A stretch of DNA of 64,000 nt. It comes from Microbotryum silenes-acaulis. Taxonomy: Eukaryota; Basidiomycota; Microbotryomycetes; Microbotryales; Microbotryaceae. This document shows positions 34,482-45,174 of this stretch, piece by piece; positions within the stretch are counted from its first letter, which is position 1; each line of letters starts with the position of its first letter. Both the position numbers and the translations under genes were made by a program. The notes beneath the pieces are model-generated. The model made no database searches. It worked only from the letters and a program-made list of their open reading frames with translations, and had not been told where the DNA came from. Where the stretch lies: contig QPFY01000021.1 in assembly GCA_003665825.1 (NCBI GenBank), positions 186,001 through 250,000 on the forward strand, given 5' to 3'.

Positions 34482-35369
34482 AGGACAGAAGGCTGCGTGG
34501 GATACGCTTGTCTTTGAGAGGAATATATGTAGTATCGTAAATGCGCTTTCTAGCTCGAAATATAGCTCGCCATTGGATGCATAGCGGGCTTTTTTTTCCG
34601 TCAGGGCGACACAAAACAGACCAGGGCTTGGCGCGAGGATTAGAATCGTCAGATTCGTCACGCGGTGTGGTCTGGGGTGCCTCCCGATACAAGGCTATGC
34701 CAAAAGCTCGATGAGGGCTTGGGGGGTTTGTGGCCGAAGTGCGTGTGAACTGTGATACACCCGATCTCGATATCGAGGATGGTTGTGCGCCACCGGCGAG
34801 AGCTACTTCGGATGCGAGCTCGGTCACATGGGATGAAACCCCGAGTGTAACGGGTCCCCTGACTTTCCCGACTCACGTGATCTCTTATGTTAGGCCTCCT
34901 ATCGGTCACATGACTACTGCTGTCAGGAGTCTAGATACTCCGAGAGTCAGACTCGCTCAGATCAGCGGAGCCTCGGCTGAATTCTCACGCGGAAAGGCCG
35001 AGTTAATACTTGACCCAGGAGTCGTCGTGCCAATAGATGGCGTCAGCAAATGCTCGCAGTATTACTGATACATCGAATTCTCACTGGTTTAGTCCCCGCG
35101 ACTTTGTCACGAGGTCGTGCTGCAACAGCCAACAGCCCTGATCATGCCTGCAGTGCCCCGCGGACACTCCTTTCTCCTCCTCGTTGTGCCCACTATTAGG
35201 GAGAGAATAATAAAGGCGTTCAGTAAAGTTAAAAACGGACTGCGAGTAGAACGGCTCGGAGTGACTTGCCCGCCGACATGGGGATGAGGAGGGTGCCACT
35301 GCAGTGCATGGTGCAGTTGAGTGTCATTCCCGCAGCCGACCAGCGCCATTAGGGGCTGAACAACAAATC
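34482..35369. other. Intergenic, no gene recognised
   Basis: 3' flank of the GILT-like gene and left flank of the repeat cluster. The open frame 34730-35068 (+) has no domain or splice support. Confidence 0.4.
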
Positions 35370-35609
35370 ACACCCCGTGAACAAACCCGCGCCACTCCCT
35401 CTAACCTTTTCTTTTCCTCTCCCACTCTCATCGAATTTTTGTGACACTCATTCAAGGAGAAACCCTCGCCACTATGCCCCGGTCCTAAAGTTGCCAGGGA
35501 GGGCCAAGTCCTAAGTGAAGAATAGTTTCTCTGCTGTCTTTCGTCATTATACCGTTCGATTCTCCTGCTATTTGGAATCATCCCGTTAATTTAACGGGAT
35601 CCCACTGGT
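35370..35609 (+). repeat. Dispersed repeat, copy 2 (first copy at 5715-5979)
   Basis: Same orientation and same two end points as the palindrome-spacer copy, with a deletion near 35503-35515 relative to it and scattered substitutions. It directly abuts the sequence leading into the tyrosine-recombinase retroelement. Confidence 0.85.
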
Positions 35610-36076
35610 GTCAACAACTTCAATGATAGGCTGCTTTCCCTTATCACCGGTATCGGACGTCCAGTGGGCGTTCCTTGCGCGTAAATCTTCCGAGTCGTTG
35701 TCCATGGGACTCATATCGATTGCAATCTTCAAAACTCTTCGGCGACCAGCGCTCATTTTCAGATCACTTTGTCGTTGGAGAGCAATAACTGATTCCGGCG
35801 AGATGAGCAAAGAATTTGATTCCCCCTTGTGCAGTGGTAGGCCGCCGAGCTGTCCTTCCAAAGAGGTTCGTGCTTTTGAGTGCTTCTGCGCTTTTCCCCT
35901 CCGATGTCTCGATCGGATGCCAATGGGGTTCTCGAGCGCGGGAAGGGAATTGCGACCTTGCGACCTTCCTTGTGTATCTTTCGGTGTGTTTGGTTGTGTT
36001 GGGATGAGGAAGATGATTAATCTTCCTGGACGAGACCCTGGGATGATGCGTACACCCCAAGTCCCGAACGACAGGC
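35610..36076 (-). other. Remnant coding-like sequence beside the retroelement
   Basis: A minus-strand frame (36107-35586) includes SAGRRRVLKIAIDMSPMDND and ARNAHWTSDTGDKGKQPII, which look protein-like, but it runs into the dispersed repeat (whose bases supply the last residues). It may be a fragment of another element or gene cut by the repeat. No family is recognised. Confidence 0.35.
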
Positions 36077-36152
36077 GCCCTGGCGCCGGATGCGTACCAT
36101 AGGTCACGCCCCCCGCCCTGGCGCCGGACGCGTACCATAGGTCACGCCCCCC
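36077..36152 (+). repeat. Two tandem 38-bp units at the recombinase end of the retroelement
   Basis: The unit runs from gccctggcgccgga through gcgtaccataggtcac to cccccc and occurs at 36077-36114 and 36115-36152, differing by one base (t/c). Their position 50 bp beyond the recombinase stop fits a terminal repeat (for example the B1/B2 part of split direct repeats), but I could not find the matching A-type repeat at the other end. Confidence 0.75.
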
Positions 36153-36202
36153 ACACTTACAACAAACAAAACGCAGCGAAAGATGCCTACGTTACAACGC
36201 AT

Positions 36203-37638
36203 TCAGGCTCTACCCGAATCGAGTGCAAGCTTGCCAGCCTTGCTCAGCACTTGGATCGCAATCTCCTTGTGCTGCCGCCAATACCTGTCGAAGGCATTCG
36301 ATGACCAACGGCCAAGGTTTCGGATGTGATCCGTGTGTACACCTTCTCGAAGGTAAAACGTGGCCCCACCGGACCTAAAGGAGTGGTTGTTCAAGACCGC
36401 CCTCCCGCTCGCCTCGAGAACGCCGAGGAGGTCAGTTGTCGATGACCTCCTTCGCGCGCCCGATATGAGAACAACCGCCCTGGTGGAGGGTCGTTTAGGC
36501 GGAAATGTTTATCGATGCCTCCGACCGGGCAGAGGGGCTCGCCGTCTCGCGCCGAGACTACCAGCATGCGGCCGACGCGCCGACGCACCTTGTCAAACGG
36601 GAGGTCCAACTCGTATCGGAGAGGAGCTTCGCTCGTCGCATCGATCCGACGTGCATTGGCCACCGCTAGATGCCGTTCGGCTATGAACTCTTCGTCCGCC
36701 GAATCCGCCGTAAACTCGCCCAATCTCGCCATCGCGAAGAACGCCGCACACGCTGCAGCAAACATGGCCGTATCGAACGGACTGCACTTATCGATCCCCG
36801 CGGCCAGGCACCTGAGGTCGTCCAAAGTCGCCGCCAATCGCTCTGGTTTGGGGGCTGGAGCTGTGGCCGCAGCCGCAGCCAGTTGCATCGTCCACAGCTT
36901 CGGATCGTAGTTCATACGCAGCCCATGCGTCGTGTGCCAAAATTCTAGGGCGGTACGGAATCGGCGAAAGTGGCTGACGCTATAGGCTCCGACGCCATTT
37001 CCCGACAACGCGATTCGAGTGAGAAATCGCCTGACGACGTCAGGATGTGCGGGAAATCGATCCCTCCGGTCGACCAACTCGTCGTCACAGTACTCGAGGT
37101 ATCGTAGAATGCACATCGCGTACATCTCGTTCGACTCCGCCGTTCGCCCTGCCGCAACCATCACCGCGTGCTCTGTCGCAGCCAATGCACACGCATGGAG
37201 CGGACGTTGGACCGGAGTCGTCGGTGTGAGAACGAGGATTCGGTTGATACCTCGATACGTCTTGGCGAACGCGGCGCACAGCCGCTCCTCCGGCGTGCAA
37301 TTCGTGGATGAAGCCATCGGGGCCATCTCGTTCCCGTCTGCCTCAGGTAGGTAAACGACGATGTCCCCCGAATGGGAACTGCGCAACATTGGCAATCTTG
37401 GATTTGACGTCGACGTGAATCCCAAACAAGCCCCTGGGCTACGATCCAGTTTCACAGTCGGAGGTGGCGCCGCAGCCGGTGCTCCATCGCGCAGCGCCGA
37501 ACTCGACGCGTCGGCCCGACCAGTAAGCGCTCTTCCTGACTTGAAGGCGCGCTCCCTCACAGCCATCGTCGGCATCGTCGGGTACGGAACGGCTCGTTGA
37601 CGAAGCCTCGACGCGGCTCGTGAATCCTCGAAAGACAT
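36203..37638 (-). CDS. Tyrosine recombinase of the retroelement, one frame break
   Basis: The main frame starts MSFEDSRAASRLRQRAVP and contains the N-terminal SAM-like part (NEMYAMCILRYLEYC) and the core start (LDLPFDKVRRRVGRML, LFSYRAREGGHRQL). The catalytic C-terminus, LNNHSFRSGGATFYLREG with the conserved Arg, then IRNLGRWSS and RYWRQH with the nucleophile Tyr, is in another frame; loss of one base around 36440 (ctgac for ctggac) explains the shift. It would cut and rejoin DNA to integrate a circular cDNA. The residues of the R-H-R-Y set that I can see (FRSGG, GRW, RYW) are intact, so the break seems recent. Confidence 0.85.
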
Positions 37639-37936
37639 CTGTATTTTCGAGACGGCGTGCGACCCCCTCGTCCGACAAAGTGTGGGGGGAGGCCGAACGT
37701 GCCAAGCACGCGCCCGCGATCACGCGATTGTCTCGCGGCGGAGACGGGATAGGACCGGATAACCGCAAAGTCGCAACCGAGGCACAAGAGCGCGGCTCTG
37801 AGTCATGACAGCGTGACATTGACAAAACAGGACGCAAGAGGGTTCGACCTCACCAACAAACAAAAGGTACACGACCTCGCAGACACAGGGATACGCACGA
37901 ACGAAGCTCCACCTTCCACGAAGGGAGTCAGATATC

Positions 37937-40100
37937 TCAGCCTATCGCCCACAGGGGCTCTCCCGCCGCCCGCAGCAACTCGCGCCCCGCCGGAAACTTC
38001 GACAGTGGGTGCGCGATCATCAACGGGAACGGTTCGTACTGCCGCGGGCGGTCTGGCTGCCGGGACACAACATCCGCGGGATTCACCTTCGTGTTAACGT
38101 ATTCAATCGACCACTTCACACCTCGAGTTTCCTCAAGGCTGCGCAGGTTTGAAAGCGACAAGTTCAACAAGGGATTCATCGAATGCCCTTTCCTCCATCC
38201 AAGCACAACCCCGGTGTTGTCACATTGGAGAACGAAATGTTTATCGTCACATTCATAACGCTGCCTCGGCCAGCGCCTCGACCGCCCACGCCTCCGCGTT
38301 CGTGATAGAGACCGAGTGTCGAGGCGGTGGCAGATCCGTCCACCCCTCGGGGAGAGCGAAGTACGCGGAGTATCCGTTGATGACGATGCCTAGTCCGTGC
38401 ATACAGGCATCCAACGCTAACGCAAGCTTCGATGGGATCGGGAGGGCCTCGAACGACGTGGAGAATGGGCCTTCCGACGAGAGGAACCTTCTCCAGTATT
38501 CGAGTTGATCGTACGTGCGACGGTCCAGACGCGCCCGCGAAACCGCCTTCCGGTCCCCGTATGCGATACACTGCCTGTATAGACAGTTGAGATGGGTCCG
38601 TAATGCAGGGAGGATGTAGGCGACATACCCCAACGACCCAGTGACCGACTCGACTTCCGAGCATTCCTTCTGATCGGCGTGGCTACCTTTCAGCAAGGCG
38701 TCGATCCTGTCAATGTAGCGCATCCGCTTCTGATCGGTGACCGTCGCAGTCATTAGATCCAAATCCCGGTCAATCTCGACGTGGACAAATTGACGCGTCC
38801 ACGTGAAGCCTTTCTGCTCCGCGAGGCGCCAGCCGAGGGATCGTACGAAATGAAGAACGGCTTCTTGCGATATGGCATCCGACGTTGGGACCGCGCAAAC
38901 ATCGTCAACCATCTTGAAGATTGACACGCCGGGGAACTTCCATTCGACCAAGTCTTGGGTCAGGTCCGCGACGTTCCCAAAGACACCGGGAGTGGTCCTG
39001 CCACCGAAGCATGGGACTCGTCGTACGAAGATGAGGCCGCGCCACAAGATGCACATGCTCGATCGCTGGTCCCATCGCAAAGGGAGTTGGTAGAACGCAT
39101 CGGCGAAATCCCAACCGCAGACTTCCGCCGTCGAGGGAAGCTCGCGAAACTTGCGGTACAACATGGGCAAGGTCATCCAACGGCAAGGAGAATCCGCAGA
39201 CTTCAGGTCGTCGTTTATGGAAACGAGTTTCGGACGGCTAGACGAACCACTCCGTTGCGACGGTCCATGCCCGCTCGTCGACGGATGATTCGCTTCGTCA
39301 GGGTCTGTGGTTCGATCGATCGGTTTCGCCTTCGGGTAAGACAGATTTTCGATCTGTCTCCACTTCGGCGGCATTCCGGGCGCTACTGACTTCGGCACAT
39401 AGCTGATCGGATTCGTGCGGAAAGGACCGACCGCGGCCTCGAGCTCGTCCTTGTCGTACGGCCCCGCGATGTACCCGAGATCGAGCAAGCGCTCCATCTC
39501 GCCGTCCATGACCAGTTGTTGCTCCTCACTGAGCGGTGCGTTCTTCGCGATGTGACGCTCCGACGGAGGGTCCTTGATGCCGAAATCAAAGCCCTCTCGG
39601 ATCTGCTTCGGTATAGCGGCCAGGTACGGCGCGACGTGCGCGACCTTTGCGAGTGCCTTAATGTTGGCTTCGAACGCACCAGCATCGAGCGGCGTAACAA
39701 TCTTGTACATCGCATCACGGAACGAGTCGACTTCGCGAGCCATGATTCGCATGCGAACGGAAGTTTCGGGCGCTGGCGACGAGCCCGGCGCGGGCATTGA
39801 AGACACGAACGGGACGTCTCCTTTGCTGCCGGCCGCGACAGGTTCGAGTGGAGCCCTGCCCACCCCGTGGATGGGCAGTTCGGTAATGCTCGGAGGGTCC
39901 GCCGGAGCAGCGCTTAGCGGGTGCGGACGTGAGGAAGCGCGAACGGTGGGGGATTCGACCCCTGAACCAGAGAACGAAGGCGCGCGACGCGATGCCTCAG
40001 AGGTAACGACCTCAGAAAGGGCCACAGAACGCGATTCGAATCGTAGGGTCTGGAAAGTCAAATCCAGCACGTCAGCCCTCGGCTGCGCAGGAAGGGGCAA
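37937..40100 (-). CDS. Reverse transcriptase-RNase H of the retroelement, one frame break
   Basis: From 40100 the ORF covers a repeat-derived N-terminus, then the RT domain: TNPISYVPKSVAPGMPPKWR, WDFADAFYQLPLRWDQRS (motif A Asp), and FKMVDDVCAV (motif C, MVDD in place of the usual YxDD). The RNase H part begins SKLALALDACMHGLGIVING (first acidic residue) and NAEAWAVEALAEAAL, where a TGA ends the frame at 38253. The homologous continuation, DDKHFVLQCDNTGVVLGW and IEYVNTKVNPADVVSRQ (DIRS-type RNase H ending), resumes one base out, explained by an inserted T (ttatgaa for ttagaa). Copies cDNA from the element RNA. Confidence 0.9.
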
Positions 40101-40552
40101 CGCCCAGCCGGTCCATCGGGACCGGGCATCTACACGTACGCGGACGTGAGAAAGCGCGAGCGGTGGGGGATTCGACCCCTAAATTAGAGAACGGAGGCAC
40201 GCGGCGCGATGCCTGAGAGGTAGCGACCTTAGAACGAACCACAGAGCCCGTCGGGACCGGGCATCTACACGTACACGAACGCGAGGAAGCGCGAACGGTG
40301 GGGATTCGACCCGGGAGCGAGAATCGGAGATTCGAATCCAGCACTGCGGAGGACGGGGCAACGCCCAGCCGGTCCGTCGGGACCGGGCATCTACACGTAC
40401 GCGGACGTGAGAAAGCGCGAGCGGTGGGGGATTCGACCCCTGAACCAGAAAACGGAGGCCCGCGACGCGATGCCTGAGAGGTAACGACCTCAGAAAGGGC
40501 CACCGAGCCCGTAGGGACCGGGCATCTACACGTACGCGGACGTGAGGCGGAA
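39912..40552 (-). repeat. Tandem ~130-bp repeats across the Gag/RT junction
   Basis: The landmark accgggcatctacacgta begins at 40121, 40256, 40382 and 40517 (spacing 135, 126, 135), and a diverged unit extends into the RT ORF start near 39912. In the Gag frame each unit encodes a variant of RPRTCRCPVPTG followed by a Ser/Arg-rich linker. Confidence 0.85.
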
Positions 40553-41525
40553 GTGACGGCACGACACGAGAGTGGGGAAAGGTTGGTGATACAGACGCGC
40601 CAACTGTTATAGTTGGTGCAGGCTGCCGCCCGCGGCACAGCGCTGAGCGGAACCACCGAAGTTACGACTACCACTGCAGGCGCAACCACTACAGGTTTGG
40701 GGAGAGGAAAAATCGGCTTCCTATCCTCGCCCCCCAGCGTTGCCTCCTCCATGGCTTGAATGCGGCCACGCGCCTCGATGAGATCGTCCACCGGGCGCTC
40801 CCTCGCCCGGGCACACGACGACTGGTGCTCGGCCGCGAGCTCAGCCCACTTCATGGCGACGTTGAGGGCAGCTGTAAGGGGATGCCTTACAGAACAGCCC
40901 TATAAGTAGCCTTTGAGTAGCTAGAACTGCCGAGTTCTTACAGCAGCCGAGACCTGAGCCCTGATCGACTGGTCGAAGGGTCCGAAAACCTTTATCTTCG
41001 AGACCTTGAACCCCGACCACCACAAAGAACGAACCATCGAGTCGTATTTCCTCATGATGGACCAATTCGAGTCACAGGTCCGCATCGCAACGGACTCGAA
41101 GTGCCGGTCAAACATCTCCGAAGGTGACTGTGCGCCTCCGACGATGATCGAGGCCGTCATCGGGTCGACCGCTTCCTTTATGAGGAGCACGTAAGAGTAG
41201 CGCGCGTCCTGCCTTTGCGTGCGCGGCAGGCAGCCGTCGAAGACCAGACCCGCCTCCATCCGCGCCTTGAAACCCACACCATAATGCAGACTCACTTGAC
41301 TTTTTGGTGTCGTGACAGACACGACATCGGAGGATCCTTGCGATCCTTCGCCCACTTGATCGTTTCGGCAGAGATGCCGAACAAGGCGCCATCGTAAGTG
41401 GTACCTGCCGTCGTGTCTAGGGCGTCGGAAAGTTGCATCGCCGCGGCGCCACCGATAGTCGCCGCCGGCGACTCTGTAGACGAGAGCGCGGCGTGGTCGT
41501 TGGTTGAGGTCCAAGCAGTCGTCAT
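40072..41525 (-). CDS. Gag-like ORF1 of the retroelement with probable introns
   Basis: ATG at 41525 begins MTTAWTSTNDHAAL. The frame is kept if two introns are removed: a gtgagt donor at about 41297 with acceptor caaag at about 41217, joining HQKVK to QDARYSYVLLIKEAVDPM, and a 42-bp gtaaga...ttatag intron at about 40935-40894. The middle part (MTASIIVGGAQSPSEMFDRH, FGPFDQSIRAQVSAA) resembles structural proteins seen next to YR-element RTs. The C-terminal third is made of tandem repeats with the motif CRCPVP. It overlaps the RT ORF by 29 bp in another frame. Intron-bearing Gag is unusual and the 42-bp intron is short, so the structure is tentative. Confidence 0.6.
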
Positions 41526-41982
41526 TGCCGGTAACAATAGCGTCGAAAAGTTTCGCGAGTGTAGAGGCAATAAGCACTGCCGTTCGAGCGAAACGAATAA
41601 GGTGCAGAAGCGAACAGGCATTTATCTCGCCTACTCCACTCTAAGCGCATGCGCGCCACCCCCAGGGGGGCGGCCCACCCATAGTGGCGCCCTTCGGGAA
41701 CGAGAGGAGGCGCCCGCTTGTTCGCATGCGTCTTGAATCTACTCCCACTCTCCACGAAACATACTTGCACACCTGGTGATTGATAGTTGACCCTCATCAT
41801 GGAGTGAGTCCATCTGCCTGCACGTCAAACTACTTCGATGTGATGCAGGGCACTGTGGAAAGGCTGACATGCGCCGCCCCGTCTGCGCTCGGTCGATTGA
41901 TAGTTGGTTCGCTGGAACGCCACGCTCCCAAACACCCACCATCACCACCGCCAACTCCAACATACTCGCGCCAGAATCATCG

Positions 41983-44187
41983 ATGAACAACCAGGATGCG
42001 ACGACCAATCACCTTCCTGGCCTGGCCGGCTCGAACGCGATGAACGACGGTAACGGTGACGCGCCTCCCGCCACGCTCGCGTCGGCTTCGGTCTTCGAGT
42101 CGACGGGCGAGCAGCAGCAGCAACAACTTCAATACGAACAGGATCCTCACACGCCTTCAGCGGCATCGACACCGGTCGCCCCCGTAACTCTTGAACAGGA
42201 GATCACCAACGTCATGGCCGGCTTTGGCAGCTTCTGGGGCAAGGTTAGGAAGCAGGTAAGAGCCCCACTAAGAGCTTGTTCGAGTAGTGATTACGACAGC
42301 GAACGAAACCTTATTCCTACGAGACTCTCACCCTCACCCCAACTACAGTCCGTTAACGCACTCGCTCAAGCCGAGAAGCAAATCGAAACCGCGCGCAAGG
42401 ACCTCACCCCACTCGTATCCAAAGCCCGGGCCAACCTCGACCATTTGGGCGAAACGACACGAGCCGAATTGAATAGGTTGACCGAGGAAGCTTCGGCGAG
42501 CGTCGCGGCTTCGGGCCAGGGTACTGCTGGGTCCAGAGGATCGGCGATCGTTATTGGTACGGATGGGATGCCCATCATGCTTGATCAGATCCCCGAGGTC
42601 CCGGCGCAGAATGAAGTCAAGAGGGACGTCAAGGGCAAAGGAGTGGATCGGGGAGAGGAAACCGAGACGACGAGCGATGGGAACCAGGCTCAGGCTGCCT
42701 CATCGGAAGGCTCGGGCGATGCAACGTCAGCAGCTGTGCCGTCAGCGGATGCGATCGCCGCTTCGGCTACAGCTTTCTTCTCCAAGATGCAAATCCAACT
42801 CGCCTCGAGTCCCAACCTGCAAGGCCTTTCCAAAAACCTCACGACCCTGCAAGAGTCCGTCACGACGAACCTGTCCTCCTTGCCCACTTCGTTGCAAACC
42901 AACATGCAACAACTACACACTCAGTTCGCGCACCAGATCGACCTCGCCGATACGCAAAAGACCGCGGGCGATTACTTGCACAAGGGCGAGTCGTGGTTGA
43001 GTGGGTTGGGGAACGAGGTCTCGCGCTTCGCCAAGGAGGCGATCCAGATCGTACCTCCGAGTGGGTCCGATGAAGCGGCCATGTCGTCCGACAGGCAAAG
43101 GAAGCGTGATGAGCGCATGAGGAGGGCAGAGCAGGTTGCTGGTGGGAGGAGGGAAACGCACCTCATGAGTTTGAGGACGGACCCGTCCTTCTTGTTGGAA
43201 GACCCAGCGCAGGCCCCCCTCCCCGGTGCCGAAGAAGCGGATCTGTCCAAGAGCATCTCGGCGGCGGATCCGGATCCGAGACAAGCCTATGCTCGGTTCT
43301 TGCAGTCCATTGAGGATCAAGGAGGTTTCGAAGCGGACGAGTACAAGGCTCGGATTAGGAACGAGATCGAAGAGGCAGGGGAAGGGCTCGAAGGGACGCT
43401 GAGGTTGCTTGTGCCTTCCCGGTTGGACCCGGAGACGTTCTGGGCGAGGTACTTTTTCAGGGTCGCGCAGATCGATGAGGATGAGAAGAGGAGGAGACAA
43501 GTCTTGCAAGGTCCGTCCTTTCGCTAGGCATACACGCTTCTTTGTACACTGCCTTATGTAAGCGCTTGTGATCGCACAGGTGCGGAATCAACCGAAGACG
43601 ACTTCTCGTGGGATATGGAGGATGAAGAAGATGAAGAGGCGGCAGATCAAAGACGCGCATCGGCATCGCCCCCGGCGCCAGTCGCGACAGCGACGTCTCG
43701 TTTGACCGATACACCTTCACCTGCTACGTCTCGTCCCGACTCGGGAGAAAGCATGCCCAAGGCAGAGGCCATGCCGACCTTGTCTGCTCAGCCGAACACC
43801 CTTTTGTCTCGTGCTTCGAGCGTCAGCGCTGGGAGTGATTGGGGTCTCGATTCAGGGACGATGGAAGAGGCTGAAACAGGGGACGATCAAGGACCGACAC
43901 CGCCTCGCCATGCCCAACCAGCCAGCCTCATCGACACGCACAAGACGACCTCTCCGGACCTCGCAGGACCGAATGCAACGTCGCCCCGAGCGAGCAGCGA
44001 TGGAACCGCGGGCAGCTTCGATCTCGTTGGATTGAAGAGTGGGACGCCGAGTGAGGGCGGTGTAGAGGCGGTCGAGGTTGAGACGCCCGAGGATGTGCTG
44101 CCGAACCCGAGGACCAAAGTGCCTTTGGGGGAAGAGAAGAAGGCTTCCGGCGAGCCTGATTCAGATGAGGATTCCGACTGGGAGTAA
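41983..44187 (+). CDS. BSD-domain protein (BSDC1/Dos2-like)
   Basis: Three exons (41983-42255, about 42350-43511, about 43581-44187) give about 680 residues. Order: Gln/Thr-rich N-terminus; TLEQEITNVMAGFGSFWGKV, the usual amphipathic start of BSDC1-type proteins; long helical regions (AEKQIETARKDLTPLVSKAR); then the BSD domain with TLRLLVPSRLDPETFWARYF and FRVAQIDEDEKRRRQVL, carrying the F-W signature. The tail is acidic/Ser-rich and ends DSDEDSDWE, the conserved DWE terminus of this family. BSDC1/Dos2 proteins are cytoplasmic and little understood (Dos2 is linked to ubiquitin-related regulation in yeast). An in-frame ATG at 41869 would add 38 residues but lies in the retroelement border, so 41983 is preferred. 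Confidence 0.85.
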
Positions 44188-45174
44188 GGTGACTAGAGGG
44201 GTTTTCCGCATCCCATTTTGTTTACGTCCGGTTCTTGTACTAAGGTTTTGATTTCGATCGCTCCGTTTTCGCACCTATCACTGCTTCAAGTGGGTGTGTC
44301 TCTCTTTCTTCCCGCCTGCTTGTACCTATCTCCTCTGGGCGTGATTTGGTTTCTGAGATCCAATGCAGTTCATAACATTTCATTGATTCGATCGTTTCAT
44401 TGACCCGTCAGCTTGCGTCAGTTTTCACAATGGTCGCCTGATCCACGTGCTCCGCGGCAGCGCCACCACGCACCAGCAAGCGTCTTACAGCGCTTTACAG
44501 GTTGGATGTACCCTGCACCGTGAAAACTAAACTTTAGCATCAGTGAACTCGGGTCCCGGGGTGATTCATCATGGTACTGTCATCCGAAGTAGAAAGTCTA
44601 GCGCGAACCACGATGATGGCTGAAATTGGTGGTTCAGCGAGGACGTGGTTCGCTATCCGAGCGGTGCAGAATTGAGTATCGAAATGTTACGCATGATGTC
44701 CTTGCTTGAGTGTCTTGAACCTTGTTTTGAAGATCGCTGCAGTTTTGGTAGAGGTGGATGACGCGCTGAGGGCGATGCAGCACCTCCGCGCAACTTGCGG
44801 TAGTTCAGGGATGACCGATCTGGAACACACCTCACCTCTTGTTCACCGAACAGCTCCTATTGGCTCAGTGCGCCTTGCGCGAACGGGATTCAAAACATTT
44901 AGTCGGACGAGTTTGAACATTTCACTCCCTCAACTGTGGTGCATGGCTTACACTTTTCCAAAGCCTGGCAGCAGATGTTTGGGCAGAAAAAGAACACAGC
45001 CACCCCACTGACGAAGAAGGCTAACAGCCCCGAGCTGCTCACGAGGTCATCGCGAGAACGGGAAAGAAAACAAATTTCATTGATACACACAGGGAATGAC
45101 GCACACGCACACAAGATATCTGTGAGCAGCTAGAAACATTCTCGTGAAGGGCCGAAATCGAAGTAATGAGCTCC
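44188..45174. other. Intergenic between convergent genes
   Basis: 3' flanks of the BSD and PP2C genes; no coding signal beyond short frames. Nothing repetitive was recognised. Confidence 0.45.

Larger units (their letters stand above)
36077..41700 (-). mobile_element. Tyrosine-recombinase retrotransposon (DIRS/Ngaro class), probably defective
   Basis: Three coding blocks in order on the minus strand: Gag-like (41525-40072), RT-RNase H (40100-37937) and tyrosine recombinase (37638-36203). This combination and the lack of an integrase or LTRs define the YR retroelements. No methyltransferase domain, as found in many DIRS elements, is visible. The RT-RNase H and recombinase ORFs each contain a 1-base frame break, so this copy is likely inactive unless those are sequencing errors. 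The outer borders are approximate: the left end is placed at the tandem 38-bp units, the right end in the GC-rich sequence near 41650-41700 upstream of the BSD gene. Confidence 0.85.

Noticed and set aside
39574..40149. 191-residue plus-strand frame over the retroelement
   Set aside because: Antisense to RT/Gag coding sequence with tandem repeats; no independent support.
41640..41760. Terminal repeat of the YR element matching the 38-bp units at 36077-36152
   Set aside because: Both are GC-rich with ggcgcc and catag pieces, but I could not align them convincingly in either orientation.
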